Positions 6,453 through 14,029 of a stretch of DNA of 24,896 bases are shown here, one piece after another (positions within the stretch are counted from its first letter, which is position 1; every line of letters starts with the position of its first letter). A model generated the notes under the pieces. The model worked only from the letters and a program-made list of their open reading frames with translations. It did no database searches and was not told the DNA's origin. Both the position numbers and the translations under genes were made by a program. Origin of the DNA: Bacillota bacterium (GTDB lineage: Bacteria; Bacillota; Clostridia; Lachnospirales; Lachnospiraceae); the NCBI GenBank assembly GCA_023411225.1, contig JAEYPA010000057.1, positions 1 through 24,896 on the forward strand. Reading direction: 5' to 3'.

Positions 6453-7169
6453 CTATAAAGGCTCCTTCGAAGGCTTTCCTGCACTTCTTGGATATTTTCT
6501 AGGTGTCTCCATAGTCTTCTTTATCTTAACAAAAGTTCTAGCCATATCCGTTCCTGGAAGTATAAAGCTATAAACTTCTTCTAACTTACCACCTAATACA
6601 TGAATGGCCTTCTTTGCACCTTCCACTTCTTCTATAACATTGCCAGATTTATATGGAATGAAGTAACCACCTTTATTTACAAATGGTACACAATACTCAG
6701 AAAGTGTAGACAGATTCGCTACTGCACGTGAAACACACAAATCAAAACTTCCGCGAAATTCTTGCTTTCTCGCAAATTCTTCTGCTCTACCGTGAAATGC
6801 TGTAATATCTGTCATTCCCAGCGTCTCTATAACCTCCTGCAAAAATAGAATACGTTTATTTAAAGAATCCAATAATACAATCTTTAAGTTCGGAAATGCT
6901 ATCTTTAAAGGAATTCCCGGAAAACCTGCCCCTGTCCCTAGATCCAGTAGAGATATATCTTCATTTAAATTAGTTACGTTTACTAATGCCAAGCTATCTA
7001 GAAAATGCTTCACTACTACATCTTCCCACTCTGTAATAGCTGTTAGATTCATAACCTTGTTCTTCTCCACCAACATTCTATAATAGACTTCAAATGCTTC
7101 CACTTGTTCCTTACTAAGGGATATCTTAAGTTGCTCTAAGCCCCATAAAAATACATTCTCTTTGCTCAC
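6453..7169 (-). CDS. rsmG: 16S rRNA (guanine-527-N7)-methyltransferase RsmG (GidB)
   Basis: 238 residues, family length. The SAM-binding motif LDLGTGAGFPGIPLKIAFP is at about 91-109, preceded by NLTAITEWEDVVVKHFLDSLAL, the RsmG signature. RsmG methylates G527 of 16S rRNA in the 530 loop; loss gives low-level streptomycin resistance. The start is GTG at 7169 with AGGAG 5 nt upstream. It lies 21 nt after mnmG, the normal mnmE-mnmG-rsmG order. The C-terminus PRKYPRSAGKPSKEPL is the standard ending, so the gene is intact. A 13/16 match to parS lies inside the coding sequence (6720-6735). Confidence 0.97.
   Translation of the reverse strand: MSKENVFLWGLEQLKISLSKEQVEAFEVYYRMLVEKNKVMNLTAITEWEDVVVKHFLDSLALVNVTNLNEDISLLDLGTGAGFPGIPLKIAFPNLKIVLLDSLNKRILFLQEVIETLGMTDITAFHGRAEEFARKQEFRGSFDLCVSRAVANLSTLSEYCVPFVNKGGYFIPYKSGNVIEEVEGAKKAIHVLGGKLEEVYSFILPGTDMARTFVKIKKTMETPRKYPRSAGKPSKEPL
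6720..6735. promoter_or_regulatory. Degenerate parS-like site inside rsmG
   Basis: TACTGCACGTGAAACA matches 13 of 16 parS positions, with an intact right half and CACGTG core. It lies about 3.4 kb from the perfect sites. Coding constraint alone could produce it; binding by ParB is unproven. Confidence 0.35.
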
Positions 7170-7190
7170 AGTAACTCCTCTTTCTTCTCA

Positions 7191-9071
7191 TTACTTTCTT
7201 CTTAACATTTCAAGATATACAAGTAACACGCTAATATCTGCAGGACTAACGCCTGAAATTCTAGATGCCTGACCCACAGATGCTGGTCGGATCTGCTTTA
7301 ATTTCTGTCTGGCTTCATTACGAAGACTATTTACCTCATCATAATCAAAGTCTTCAGGAATTTTTTTAGATTCTAACTTCTTAAACTGTTCTACCTGTCG
7401 CATCTGTCTGGTGATATAACCATCATATTTTATGTTGATATTAACCTGCTCCGTAACATCCTTACTTAATTCCGGTCTATCTATATCCAATTCATACAAC
7501 ATCTCATAAGATAATTCCGGTCTTCTTATTAACTCTGCTAGTGAAGACCCAGTCTTTAGTGGCTGACTACCTAGTTTTTCTAATAATGCCTGGACCTCAG
7601 TATTAGCTCCAACTTTAACAGAATTAAGTCTCTCGATTTCCTTCTCAATAGCTGACTTTTTCCATACTACTCTCTCATATCTCTCATCATCAATTAGCCC
7701 AATATTATGACCTATCTCTGTTAGTCTTAAGTCTGCATTATCCTGACGTAAGATTAATCTATACTCAGCTCTAGATGTCATCATACGATATGGTTCATGA
7801 GTATCTTTCGTTACTAGGTCATCAATCAATACTCCAATGTAAGCCTGTGATCGATCTAACACAACGGGCTCTCTTCCTAATATCTTAAGAGCAGCGTTTA
7901 TACCTGCGATTAACCCTTGGGCCGCCGCCTCTTCATAACCAGAGCTTCCGTTAAACTGACCACCACTAAATAATCCTTCCACAGCTATAAACTCAAGAGA
8001 ACTTTTTAACTGATTGGCATTGATACAATCATATTCTATAGCATATGCATTTCTGACAATCTTTGCATTTTCTAACCCTGGAACCGTACGATACATAGCA
8101 AACTGTACATCTTCTGGTAAGGAACTAGACATGCCACCAATATACATCTCATTCGTGTAGTTGCCCTCTGGCTCAATAAATACCTGATGCCGTGGCTTAT
8201 CAGCGAATCTTACTACTTTATCTTCAATAGAAGGACAATACCTAGGGCCTGTTCCCTTAATGTTACCAGAATATAATGGGGAACGATCTAAATTCTGTCT
8301 TATAATCTCATGAGTATTCTCATTCGTATAAGTAAGCCAACATGATATCTGTTCCCTTTCTAAATCCTCAGGTTTATTAGTAAAGGAAAATGGTACTATC
8401 TCCTTATCACCTAATTGCTCCTCCATCTTGGAAAAATCTATAGACCGTTTATCAATTCTTGCAGGAGTTCCTGTTTTAAATCGATACATCTCTATCCCTA
8501 GACTCTTTAAAGAGTCTGTCAAATGAGTAGCAGCTGCTAATCCATTTGGACCTGTATATACACTGACATCTCCGTGAACACATCTAGCATTGAGATAAGT
8601 TCCTGTACATAAGACAACCGCTTTACATAGATAGGTTGCTCCGGAAAATGTTTTTACTCCAGTAACTTTCCCATTCTCTGCTAATATCTCACACACCTCA
8701 CCCTGTCTTAAAGTAAGGTTGTCTGTATTTTCCAATACATGTCTCATAGTTCTGCTATAATTCTGCTTGTCAGCTTGTGCTCGTAAAGAATGTACTGCTG
8801 GACCTTTGGATTCATTAAGCATCTTAGATTGTATAAACGTTTTATCGATGTTCTTTCCCATTTCTCCGCCTAAAGCGTCAATTTCTCTTACTAAATGACC
8901 CTTAGAACTTCCCCCTATATTGGGGTTGCATGGCATTAAAGCTACACTATCCATGCTAATAGTAAATAAAATAGTATTTAATGATAATCTTGCAGAAGCT
9001 AAGGCTGCTTCGCATCCTGCATGTCCTGCCCCCACAACGACTACATCATATTCTTCACATACATGTGGCAT
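7191..9071 (-). CDS. mnmG: tRNA uridine-5-carboxymethylaminomethyl modification enzyme MnmG (GidA)
   Basis: 626 residues from the chosen start MPHVCEEYDVVVVGAGHAG. The FAD-binding Rossmann motif GAGHAGCEAA is at 14-23; LMPCNPNIGGSSKGHLVREI, GTYLNARCVHGD, GPRYCPSIEDK and the C-terminal helical SISEVSPADIS-like region (here RISGVSPADISVLLVYLE) are all MnmG hallmarks. With MnmE it installs the cmnm5 group at U34 of tRNAs reading NNA/NNG codons, using FAD, NADH and a methylene-folate. A start at 9110 is possible but would overlap mnmE and add 13 non-conserved residues; ATG 9071 has AGAGG at 7 nt and leaves 23 nt to mnmE. Confidence 0.97.
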   Translation of the reverse strand: MPHVCEEYDVVVVGAGHAGCEAALASARLSLNTILFTISMDSVALMPCNPNIGGSSKGHLVREIDALGGEMGKNIDKTFIQSKMLNESKGPAVHSLRAQADKQNYSRTMRHVLENTDNLTLRQGEVCEILAENGKVTGVKTFSGATYLCKAVVLCTGTYLNARCVHGDVSVYTGPNGLAAATHLTDSLKSLGIEMYRFKTGTPARIDKRSIDFSKMEEQLGDKEIVPFSFTNKPEDLEREQISCWLTYTNENTHEIIRQNLDRSPLYSGNIKGTGPRYCPSIEDKVVRFADKPRHQVFIEPEGNYTNEMYIGGMSSSLPEDVQFAMYRTVPGLENAKIVRNAYAIEYDCINANQLKSSLEFIAVEGLFSGGQFNGSSGYEEAAAQGLIAGINAALKILGREPVVLDRSQAYIGVLIDDLVTKDTHEPYRMMTSRAEYRLILRQDNADLRLTEIGHNIGLIDDERYERVVWKKSAIEKEIERLNSVKVGANTEVQALLEKLGSQPLKTGSSLAELIRRPELSYEMLYELDIDRPELSKDVTEQVNINIKYDGYITRQMRQVEQFKKLESKKIPEDFDYDEVNSLRNEARQKLKQIRPASVGQASRISGVSPADISVLLVYLEMLRRK

Positions 9072-9094
9072 TATTGTTCCTCTTTCCCTTTTAC

Positions 9095-10471
9095 CTACTT
9101 TCCCATACAAAACTTTTGGAAAATAGTATTCACTAAATCGTCTCCAACCTCTTCACCTATAATTTCACCTAATTTAGCATAAGCATTCATTAAATCTATG
9201 GTATAGAAGTCTTCTGGCATCCCTGCCTCCATACTCTCCATAGCTTGTCTTACACTAGTGAGACTTTCTTCTAATGCTTCCTTATGCCTTAGATTCGTTA
9301 TATATACTTCATCGTTAAAGGATAATTCACCAGTCAAGAACATATTTTTAACACATTCTTCTAGTTCCTCTATTCCTCTGTTTTCTTTTGCAGAAATAAT
9401 AATAACTTGCTTTCCTGTTAGTTTCTCTATCTCAGAACCTCTAATCTTCTGTTCCAAATCAGATTTATTTAAAAGCACAATGGCCTTTCTATCTTTGATT
9501 ATCTCCATAATATGACGGTCATTCTCATCTAATTCTCTTGAACCATCTACTACATATAATATTAGATCCGCATCTTTAGCAACCTTTTTTGCGCGGTCCA
9601 CACCAATTCTTTCTACGATATCTTCTGTGGAGCGAATTCCTGCAGTATCAATGATATTTAAAACCACTCCATTTAATTGAATCATTTCTTCTAAAGTATC
9701 TCTAGTGGTTCCTGCAATATCCGTTACTATAGCTCTTTCCTCTCCTACTAACACATTTAAAAGAGATGATTTACCTGCATTAGGCTTTCCTACGATAACT
9801 GTCTGAATTCCCTCTCTGATGATCTTACCATTATCTGCAGTATCTAATAATTTCTGAATCTTTTCTGATATTAAATTACAATTCATTATTAATTCATCAT
9901 GATAATTATCTATATCAATGTGCTCAGGATCATCTAATGCCGCCTCAATATAAGCAATGTCGTAGATTATGGCATCTCTGATTTCCTTTACACGTTCTAA
10001 TATTCCACCTTTAAGCTGCTTTACGGAGCTTGATAACGCATACTCACTTTTTGCATGTATAATGTCAATAACTGCCTCTGCCTGAGACAAATCGATACGT
10101 CCATTTAAAAAAGCTCGTTTCGTAAATTCACCCGGCTCTGCCAGACGGGCACCATATTTCACAACTGTTTGTAAAATACGCTTTGTGACGACAACACCAC
10201 CATGGCAATTAATTTCCACAACATTTTCCCTAGTATATGTGGCAGGCTCTTTCATAATAGAAACCATTACCTCATCAATAATTTCTTCTCCATCCTTAAT
10301 AAACCCATAATGAATGGTATGAGTAGGTCGTTCTGATAATATTTTCTTTCCTGATTTGGAAGTATATATTCGATCAATAATTTGTAGTGCCTCACTACCA
10401 CTGATTCTTACAATACTTAACCCTGCATTACTCAGTGCCGTAGCAATTGCAGCAATTGTATCTGTTTTCAC
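9095..10471 (-). CDS. mnmE: tRNA modification GTPase MnmE (TrmE/ThdF)
   Basis: 458 residues from GTG 10471. The N-terminal folate-binding domain begins KTDTIAAIATALSNAGLSIVRISG. The GTPase insert has G1 GKPNAGKS (228-235), G2 TDIAGTTRDT, G3 DTAGI and G4 NKSD; the protein ends FCMGK, the C-[IM]-GK motif whose Cys is needed for the modification reaction. It partners with MnmG, encoded immediately downstream. Start choice: the GTG has AGAAGG about 10 nt upstream and gives the canonical N-terminus, whereas the ATG at 10492 has no ribosome binding site and adds seven unusual residues. A structured RNA element separates it from jag. Confidence 0.96.
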   Translation of the reverse strand: MKTDTIAAIATALSNAGLSIVRISGSEALQIIDRIYTSKSGKKILSERPTHTIHYGFIKDGEEIIDEVMVSIMKEPATYTRENVVEINCHGGVVVTKRILQTVVKYGARLAEPGEFTKRAFLNGRIDLSQAEAVIDIIHAKSEYALSSSVKQLKGGILERVKEIRDAIIYDIAYIEAALDDPEHIDIDNYHDELIMNCNLISEKIQKLLDTADNGKIIREGIQTVIVGKPNAGKSSLLNVLVGEERAIVTDIAGTTRDTLEEMIQLNGVVLNIIDTAGIRSTEDIVERIGVDRAKKVAKDADLILYVVDGSRELDENDRHIMEIIKDRKAIVLLNKSDLEQKIRGSEIEKLTGKQVIIISAKENRGIEELEECVKNMFLTGELSFNDEVYITNLRHKEALEESLTSVRQAMESMEAGMPEDFYTIDLMNAYAKLGEIIGEEVGDDLVNTIFQKFCMGK

Positions 10472-10508
10472 AATTACCGTCCCTTCTAACATAAAACATT
10501 ATATTAAT

Positions 10509-10564
10509 ACAAGGGACAGAAGAAAGATTACAAAAGTTCAAGGTAATCCATCCTCCGTCCCTGT
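10509..10564 (-). ncRNA. Large stem-loop in the jag-mnmE leader
   Basis: On the minus strand GGGACGGAGGA (10561-10551) pairs over 11 consecutive positions with UCUUCUGUCCC (10523-10513) if three G-U pairs are allowed. ACA/UGU extends it past one bulge, and an inner stem GAUUAC/GUAAUC (10548-10543 with 10531-10526) stacks inside. It lies between the jag stop and the mnmE start and has no T-run, so it is not a standard terminator. On the plus strand the G-U pairs become A-C mismatches, indicating that the minus-strand RNA is the folded form. Its role is unknown; an mRNA processing or stability element is possible. Confidence 0.5.
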
Positions 10565-10567
10565 TGG

Positions 10568-11287
10568 TTAGTCTACAACAGTATTTACATTTTTCTTATC
10601 TTTATAACTGCGATTATAAGATTTATTATAATTATAATTGGATTTATAAGGCTTCATAGCGCCTTTCTTTAAAGTAATGACTACTTTACGGTATGGTTCT
10701 TCTCCTTCGCTATGAGTCTCTACATATTTATCATTCTGAAGTGCCGAATGAATAATACGTCTCTCATAAGGATTCATTGGTTCAAGCACAACCTGCTTTC
10801 TAGTTCTCTTCACTTTATAAGCTAAGTTCTTAGCCAAATTCTCCAGAGTCTCTTTACGTCTTTCACGGTAATTCTCTGTGTCTAATTTGACCTTAAGGTA
10901 ATTATCACTTTCTTTATTAATAACTAAGCTTGTCAGATATTGAAGAGAATCTAAAGTCTGTCCGCGTTTACCAATTAATATTCCCATATCGTCACCAGAC
11001 AAATCAATTTGGACAACCCCATCCACATCATTTACTTCAACTTCAATTTTAGCTTGGATGTTCATGGCCTTAAGAATCTTTTCTAAAAAGTTTTTAGCAA
11101 CACCTTGAACAGTTTGCTTTGTACGTACTTTAATTTTAGCCGGTTTACTAAAAAGACCTAGAATACCATTACTCTCTTTTTCAATTATTTCCCACTCAAC
11201 ATTATCGCTGGTGGTTCCTAATTTAATTAACGCTTCCGTAAGCGCATCATCCACTGTTTTTGCTGTAAATTCAACCCAATCCATCAT
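10568..11287 (-). CDS. jag: RNA-binding protein Jag/KhpB (Jag_N, KH and R3H domains)
   Basis: 239 residues. The Jag_N domain is at about 1-50 (VEFTAKTVDDALTEALIKLG then NGILGLFSKPAKIKV). The KH domain contains the GxxG loop as IGKRGQTLDSLQYLTSLV (about 104-121). The R3H domain follows (about 165-205, ERRIIHSALQNDKYVETHSEG). A basic Tyr/Asn/Lys-rich tail (KPYKSNYNYNKSYNRSYKDK) ends the protein. Jag/KhpB binds RNA, usually with KhpA, and affects cell-wall elongation and, in Bacillus, SpoIIIJ-linked functions. It starts 2 nt after the yidC stop, the conserved yidC-jag pair, so the two are co-translated. Two ATG codons in a row open the gene; the first is better spaced from GGGAG. Confidence 0.95.
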   Translation of the reverse strand: MMDWVEFTAKTVDDALTEALIKLGTTSDNVEWEIIEKESNGILGLFSKPAKIKVRTKQTVQGVAKNFLEKILKAMNIQAKIEVEVNDVDGVVQIDLSGDDMGILIGKRGQTLDSLQYLTSLVINKESDNYLKVKLDTENYRERRKETLENLAKNLAYKVKRTRKQVVLEPMNPYERRIIHSALQNDKYVETHSEGEEPYRKVVITLKKGAMKPYKSNYNYNKSYNRSYKDKKNVNTVVD

Positions 11288-11289
11288 AA

Positions 11290-12579
11290 TTACTTGTCTC
11301 CCTTCTCCCCATTCTTCCTAGCTAGAAGATTGGCGTTTGCCGCAATGCTGTTAGCTCTGTACGACGTCTCACTTCGTTTATAATCAGAAGGTTCACTCTT
11401 TTTCTTATTCACTTTTGTTTTGTCAGCAATAGTAGTAGTATTTATGGAACTTGTTTTCTGCCTTGTGATTTCCTCAAAGCTGACAGGTTTTTCACCTCTC
11501 CTAGCCCGCTTCTTATTCTGTTTATCCAGATTTTTCTTAATGATATCATTGACATCAATTTTTTTCATATAAGCATTTACAACAAGCTGCTGAATAATAC
11601 GATATACACTACCTGCTACCCAATACAAACCTACACCAATAGGAAGAATAACACAGAATACACCAGACATAATAGGCATAATAAGATTCATACTCTTCAT
11701 AGTAGAAGCACCTGGTGAGTCAGGATCAGTATTAGTCTGAGGCATCAGCTTAGTTTGTAAGAATTGTAAGCCTGCTGCTAATACAGGAATAAGTACAGCA
11801 GGTGATGCAATATTAGGATTTTCAACCACGCTTAATCCTAAAAAGCTATTAAGTGACAACGAAGCTTGATGAGTTGAGTCAACTAAAGATGTTAAATCTG
11901 TATTTCCTGCAATTCCTTGTATCCCTTTTAAAGCATCCCATCCAGTAGCTTTTAATTGGGATAACACATCTATCAGATTATTTATTACTGTAGTAGTATC
12001 TGCTGAAGTTCCTTTATCAAGCAATGATTGCCAATCAGCAGCAGAAACTTTAAGATTTTGGGTTAAAGTAATTGTTTTATCATCTATTAAATCTGCTAAA
12101 TGTTTACTAAATCCTTTTACATCAACTAATTGTGTTGCAAGAGGGTCGTATTTGTTATAAAAAATCTCAACATATCCCGGCATGTTATAGATTACCCTAT
12201 ATAACGCAAACATAAGTGGCAATGTAACTAACATAGGTAAACATCCGGCTGTTGGTGAAGTACCGAACTTACGATAAACAGCACTTGTCTCCTCCTGCTG
12301 CTTACGCATAGAAACTTCATCTTTTTTTCCTTTATATTTCTTTTGAATAGCACTTAACTCTGGTGCCATATTTGTCTGCAATTTTTGGAACTTACTTTGC
12401 TTAAGTGTCAATGGGAGCATAAGGGTATAAGCAACAAACGTAAATAATATAATGGTAACACCAGTATTTTGAATACCAAATAAATTAAGAAAATTTGCTA
12501 AAACATTCAGTATCCATCCTAGTACACTGGCTATTGGTCCTAAAATCCCCTCATGCTGTGTCAAAAATATTAGCGACAA
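11290..12579 (-). CDS. yidC: Membrane protein insertase YidC/Oxa1 family
   Basis: 429 residues, longer than Bacillus SpoIIIJ (about 260) because of an external loop of roughly 115 residues (about 140-255) and a long basic C-terminal tail rich in Lys/Arg/Ser (about 345-429). Conserved features are LMLPLTLKQSKFQKLQ after the first core segment, the charged hairpin MRKQQEETSAVYRKFG, the segment AGCLPMLVTLPLMFALYRVI, and the late segments LMPIMSGVFCVILPIGVGLYW and IIQQLVVNAYM. The groove Arg seen in Bacillus YidC proteins is Ala50 here. The start is TTG at 12579, 8 nt after AGGAGG; an out-of-frame ATG between them opens a four-codon ORF. No lipobox Cys is present. Confidence 0.94.
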   Translation of the reverse strand: MSLIFLTQHEGILGPIASVLGWILNVLANFLNLFGIQNTGVTIILFTFVAYTLMLPLTLKQSKFQKLQTNMAPELSAIQKKYKGKKDEVSMRKQQEETSAVYRKFGTSPTAGCLPMLVTLPLMFALYRVIYNMPGYVEIFYNKYDPLATQLVDVKGFSKHLADLIDDKTITLTQNLKVSAADWQSLLDKGTSADTTTVINNLIDVLSQLKATGWDALKGIQGIAGNTDLTSLVDSTHQASLSLNSFLGLSVVENPNIASPAVLIPVLAAGLQFLQTKLMPQTNTDPDSPGASTMKSMNLIMPIMSGVFCVILPIGVGLYWVAGSVYRIIQQLVVNAYMKKIDVNDIIKKNLDKQNKKRARRGEKPVSFEEITRQKTSSINTTTIADKTKVNKKKSEPSDYKRSETSYRANSIAANANLLARKNGEKGDK

Positions 12580-12636
12580 TTCATCTTCCTCCTTAAAGAG
12601 TTATCGATCATTAGGTAATTGAAATAGTGTTTAAGC

Positions 12637-12852
12637 CTAAGGCACAGGGTCATATCCGCCTTCGTGAAAAGGATGACAACGAAGAACCCTTTTAACAGCT
12701 AAATATGTCCCTTTCACTGCCCCATACTTCTGTAAAGCCTGTAATGCATACTCTGAACATGTGGGAGTATAAATACATGTCGGCCTTCTCTTTAATGGAG
12801 AAATAAATTTTCTATAGAATTTCACTAATAATATCAAAAATCGTTTTATCAC
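12637..12852 (-). CDS. yidD: Membrane protein insertion efficiency factor YidD
   Basis: 71 residues, complete. The conserved core PTCIYTPTCSEYALQAL with its Cys pair, GTYLAVKRVLRCHPFHEGGYDPVP, is diagnostic of YidD. An N-terminal amphipathic helix (RFLILLVKFYRKFISPLK) associates with the membrane. YidD acts beside YidC in insertion of membrane proteins. The start is GTG at 12852, overlapping the rnpA stop in a GTGA arrangement, so it is translationally coupled to rnpA; yidC follows after 57 nt. Confidence 0.96.
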   Translation of the reverse strand: MIKRFLILLVKFYRKFISPLKRRPTCIYTPTCSEYALQALQKYGAVKGTYLAVKRVLRCHPFHEGGYDPVP

Positions 12853-13199
12853 GATTCAATCATCTCTTTTACTATTTTATGAAGATTTGCTACATGCAGT
12901 AAGGCGCTTTCAATTTCCTTATACTGCTTGTCCTTGGCAGCTACTCTGGCTACCACAACAATATCATATCCACATGAAAATCTATTTTTATTTAACCGGA
13001 AGCTCTCCCGTATCAAACGGGTTATTCTATGTCGAACAACACTATTTCCTACTTTTTTACTAACTGATATTCCAATTCTATTCATCTCTAGCTGGTTTTC
13101 CAGCTTATACATTACAAGATATCGATTGGCGTAAGAATCGCCATTTTTATAAACTCTTGAAAATTGTCTTGAATTCTTTAATGATTCTGACAAATTCAA
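12849..13199 (-). CDS. rnpA: Ribonuclease P protein component
   Basis: 116 residues from TTG 13199. RnpA binds the RNase P RNA and helps it cleave tRNA leaders. The core motif MNRIGISVSKKVGNSVVRHR, continuing into ITRLIRESFRL (the RNR region), and YDIVVVARVAA are typical. Start choice: the family usually opens MxFSESLKxxxxFxxVYKNG, and TTG-NLSESLKNSRQFSRVYKNG reproduces this with AAAGGG 5 nt upstream. The GTG at 13205 lies directly against that ribosome binding site. It sits between rpmH and yidD in the conserved order; a GTGA overlap couples it to yidD. Confidence 0.95.
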   Translation of the reverse strand: MNLSESLKNSRQFSRVYKNGDSYANRYLVMYKLENQLEMNRIGISVSKKVGNSVVRHRITRLIRESFRLNKNRFSCGYDIVVVARVAAKDKQYKEIESALLHVANLHKIVKEMIES

Positions 13200-13271
13200 A
13201 ATCACCCTTTCAAATAGGATATAATCCTAGGGATAAACTCTTAATAGAAGAAAAGGTCACAAACCTGCGAC

Positions 13272-13406
13272 CTATGCTGATAAAGATTTTCTTCCTTTTG
13301 CTCTTCTATTTGCTAAAACTTTTCTACCATTCTTAGTAGCCATTCTAGCTCTGAATCCGTGAACTTTTGCTCTTGATCTTTTCTTAGGTTGGAATGTCAT
13401 TTTCAT
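13272..13406 (-). CDS. rpmH: 50S ribosomal protein L34
   Basis: 44 residues, MKMTFQPKKRSRAKVHGFRA and ending ANRRAKGRKSLSA, the highly conserved and strongly basic L34 sequence. AGGAGG lies about 9 nt before the ATG. It is the first gene of the rpmH-rnpA-yidD-yidC-jag series and diverges from dnaA across the origin, as in most Firmicutes. A very good promoter is found at 13490-13518. It ends in TAG, one of several genes here that use that stop codon. Confidence 0.98.
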   Translation of the reverse strand: MKMTFQPKKRSRAKVHGFRARMATKNGRKVLANRRAKGRKSLSA

Positions 13407-13489
13407 TTGTTAACACCTCCTCAACTCACTTTACTAACTACTATAGTAAGCATATTTGTTCTATTATAATAGTTGGAATATCACGTTAT

Positions 13490-13518
13490 ATTATATAAGT
13501 AATGATGACTATCGTCAA
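13490..13518 (-). promoter_or_regulatory. Promoter of the rpmH operon
   Basis: On the minus strand TTGACG (13518-13513) is followed after 17 bp by TATAAT (13495-13490): 5/6 and 6/6. Predicted start is near 13483, leaving a leader of about 75 nt before rpmH. Confidence 0.8.
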
Positions 13519-13612
13519 GTGTATATTTTTAGTTAATATAGAAGATACTCCACACTTAATAAGAACTATGAATTGCTCCACATTAAATACACAATTATCA
13601 GCGTAATTTTCA

Positions 13613-13947
13613 CTATTCACATTAAATAATTTTAAGTTATCCACAAATTGTTGATAAATTGTGGATAACGCCTTAATATTTTGTTAATTGTATCAACAAC
13701 AACTATAAATTATCTTTAAACTATGCGTATTTAAGGTGTTGTTTATAATTTTAATACTTTATTAACATAATTGTGAATTTGAGATTAATAATCTGTTGAT
13801 AAGTGTTGGATTGTATGGTATAACTCTATGGTGCATGCAATTTATCCACATTATATACAGGATGTTGATAGTTGATATTCTGTATAACTTTTACCCATTT
13901 ATGCATAGTTTTTCTTATATTTTTTTATTTTTCAGAAGATATCCACA
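13613..13947. other. oriC, upstream DnaA-box cluster
   Basis: The 620-bp rpmH-dnaA gap holds no gene but is rich in DnaA boxes. Exact TTATCCACA occurs at 13637-13645 (+), 13660-13668 (-) and 13842-13850 (+). TTATCAACA-type boxes occur at 13649-13657 (-) and 13794-13802 (-). One-mismatch boxes lie at 13613-13621, 13863-13871 and 13939-13947. The first three form a tight inverted group within 32 bp. This matches the upstream half of bipartite Firmicutes origins and is also where DnaA would repress its own gene. Confidence 0.88.
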
Positions 13948-13965
13948 ACACAAGGGAAGTTCATA

Positions 13966-13994
13966 TTGAAAATTAAATTGATATGGAGTAAACT
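13966..13994 (+). promoter_or_regulatory. Candidate dnaA promoter
   Basis: TTGAAA (13966-13971), 17-bp spacer, TAAACT (13989-13994). The -10 is only 4 of 6. A better TATAAT at 14011-14016 is too close to the ribosome binding site to act. The last upstream DnaA box-like site (13939-13947) lies just before the -35. Confidence 0.35.
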
Positions 13995-14029
13995 AATAAT
14001 TAGAAAATTTTATAATTAGGGGGATTATG

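Noticed and set aside
9072..9110. Longer mnmG start
   Set aside because: It overlaps mnmE and adds 13 residues not seen in MnmG; the ATG at 9071 has a better-placed AGAGG.
13207..13271. GGTC/GACC hairpin between rpmH and rnpA as a terminator
   Set aside because: Four base pairs and no T-run; the two genes are conserved neighbours on one transcript.
14011..14016. TATAAT as the -10 of dnaA
   Set aside because: Transcription would begin inside the ribosome binding site or start codon, and no -35 is present at 16-18 bp.
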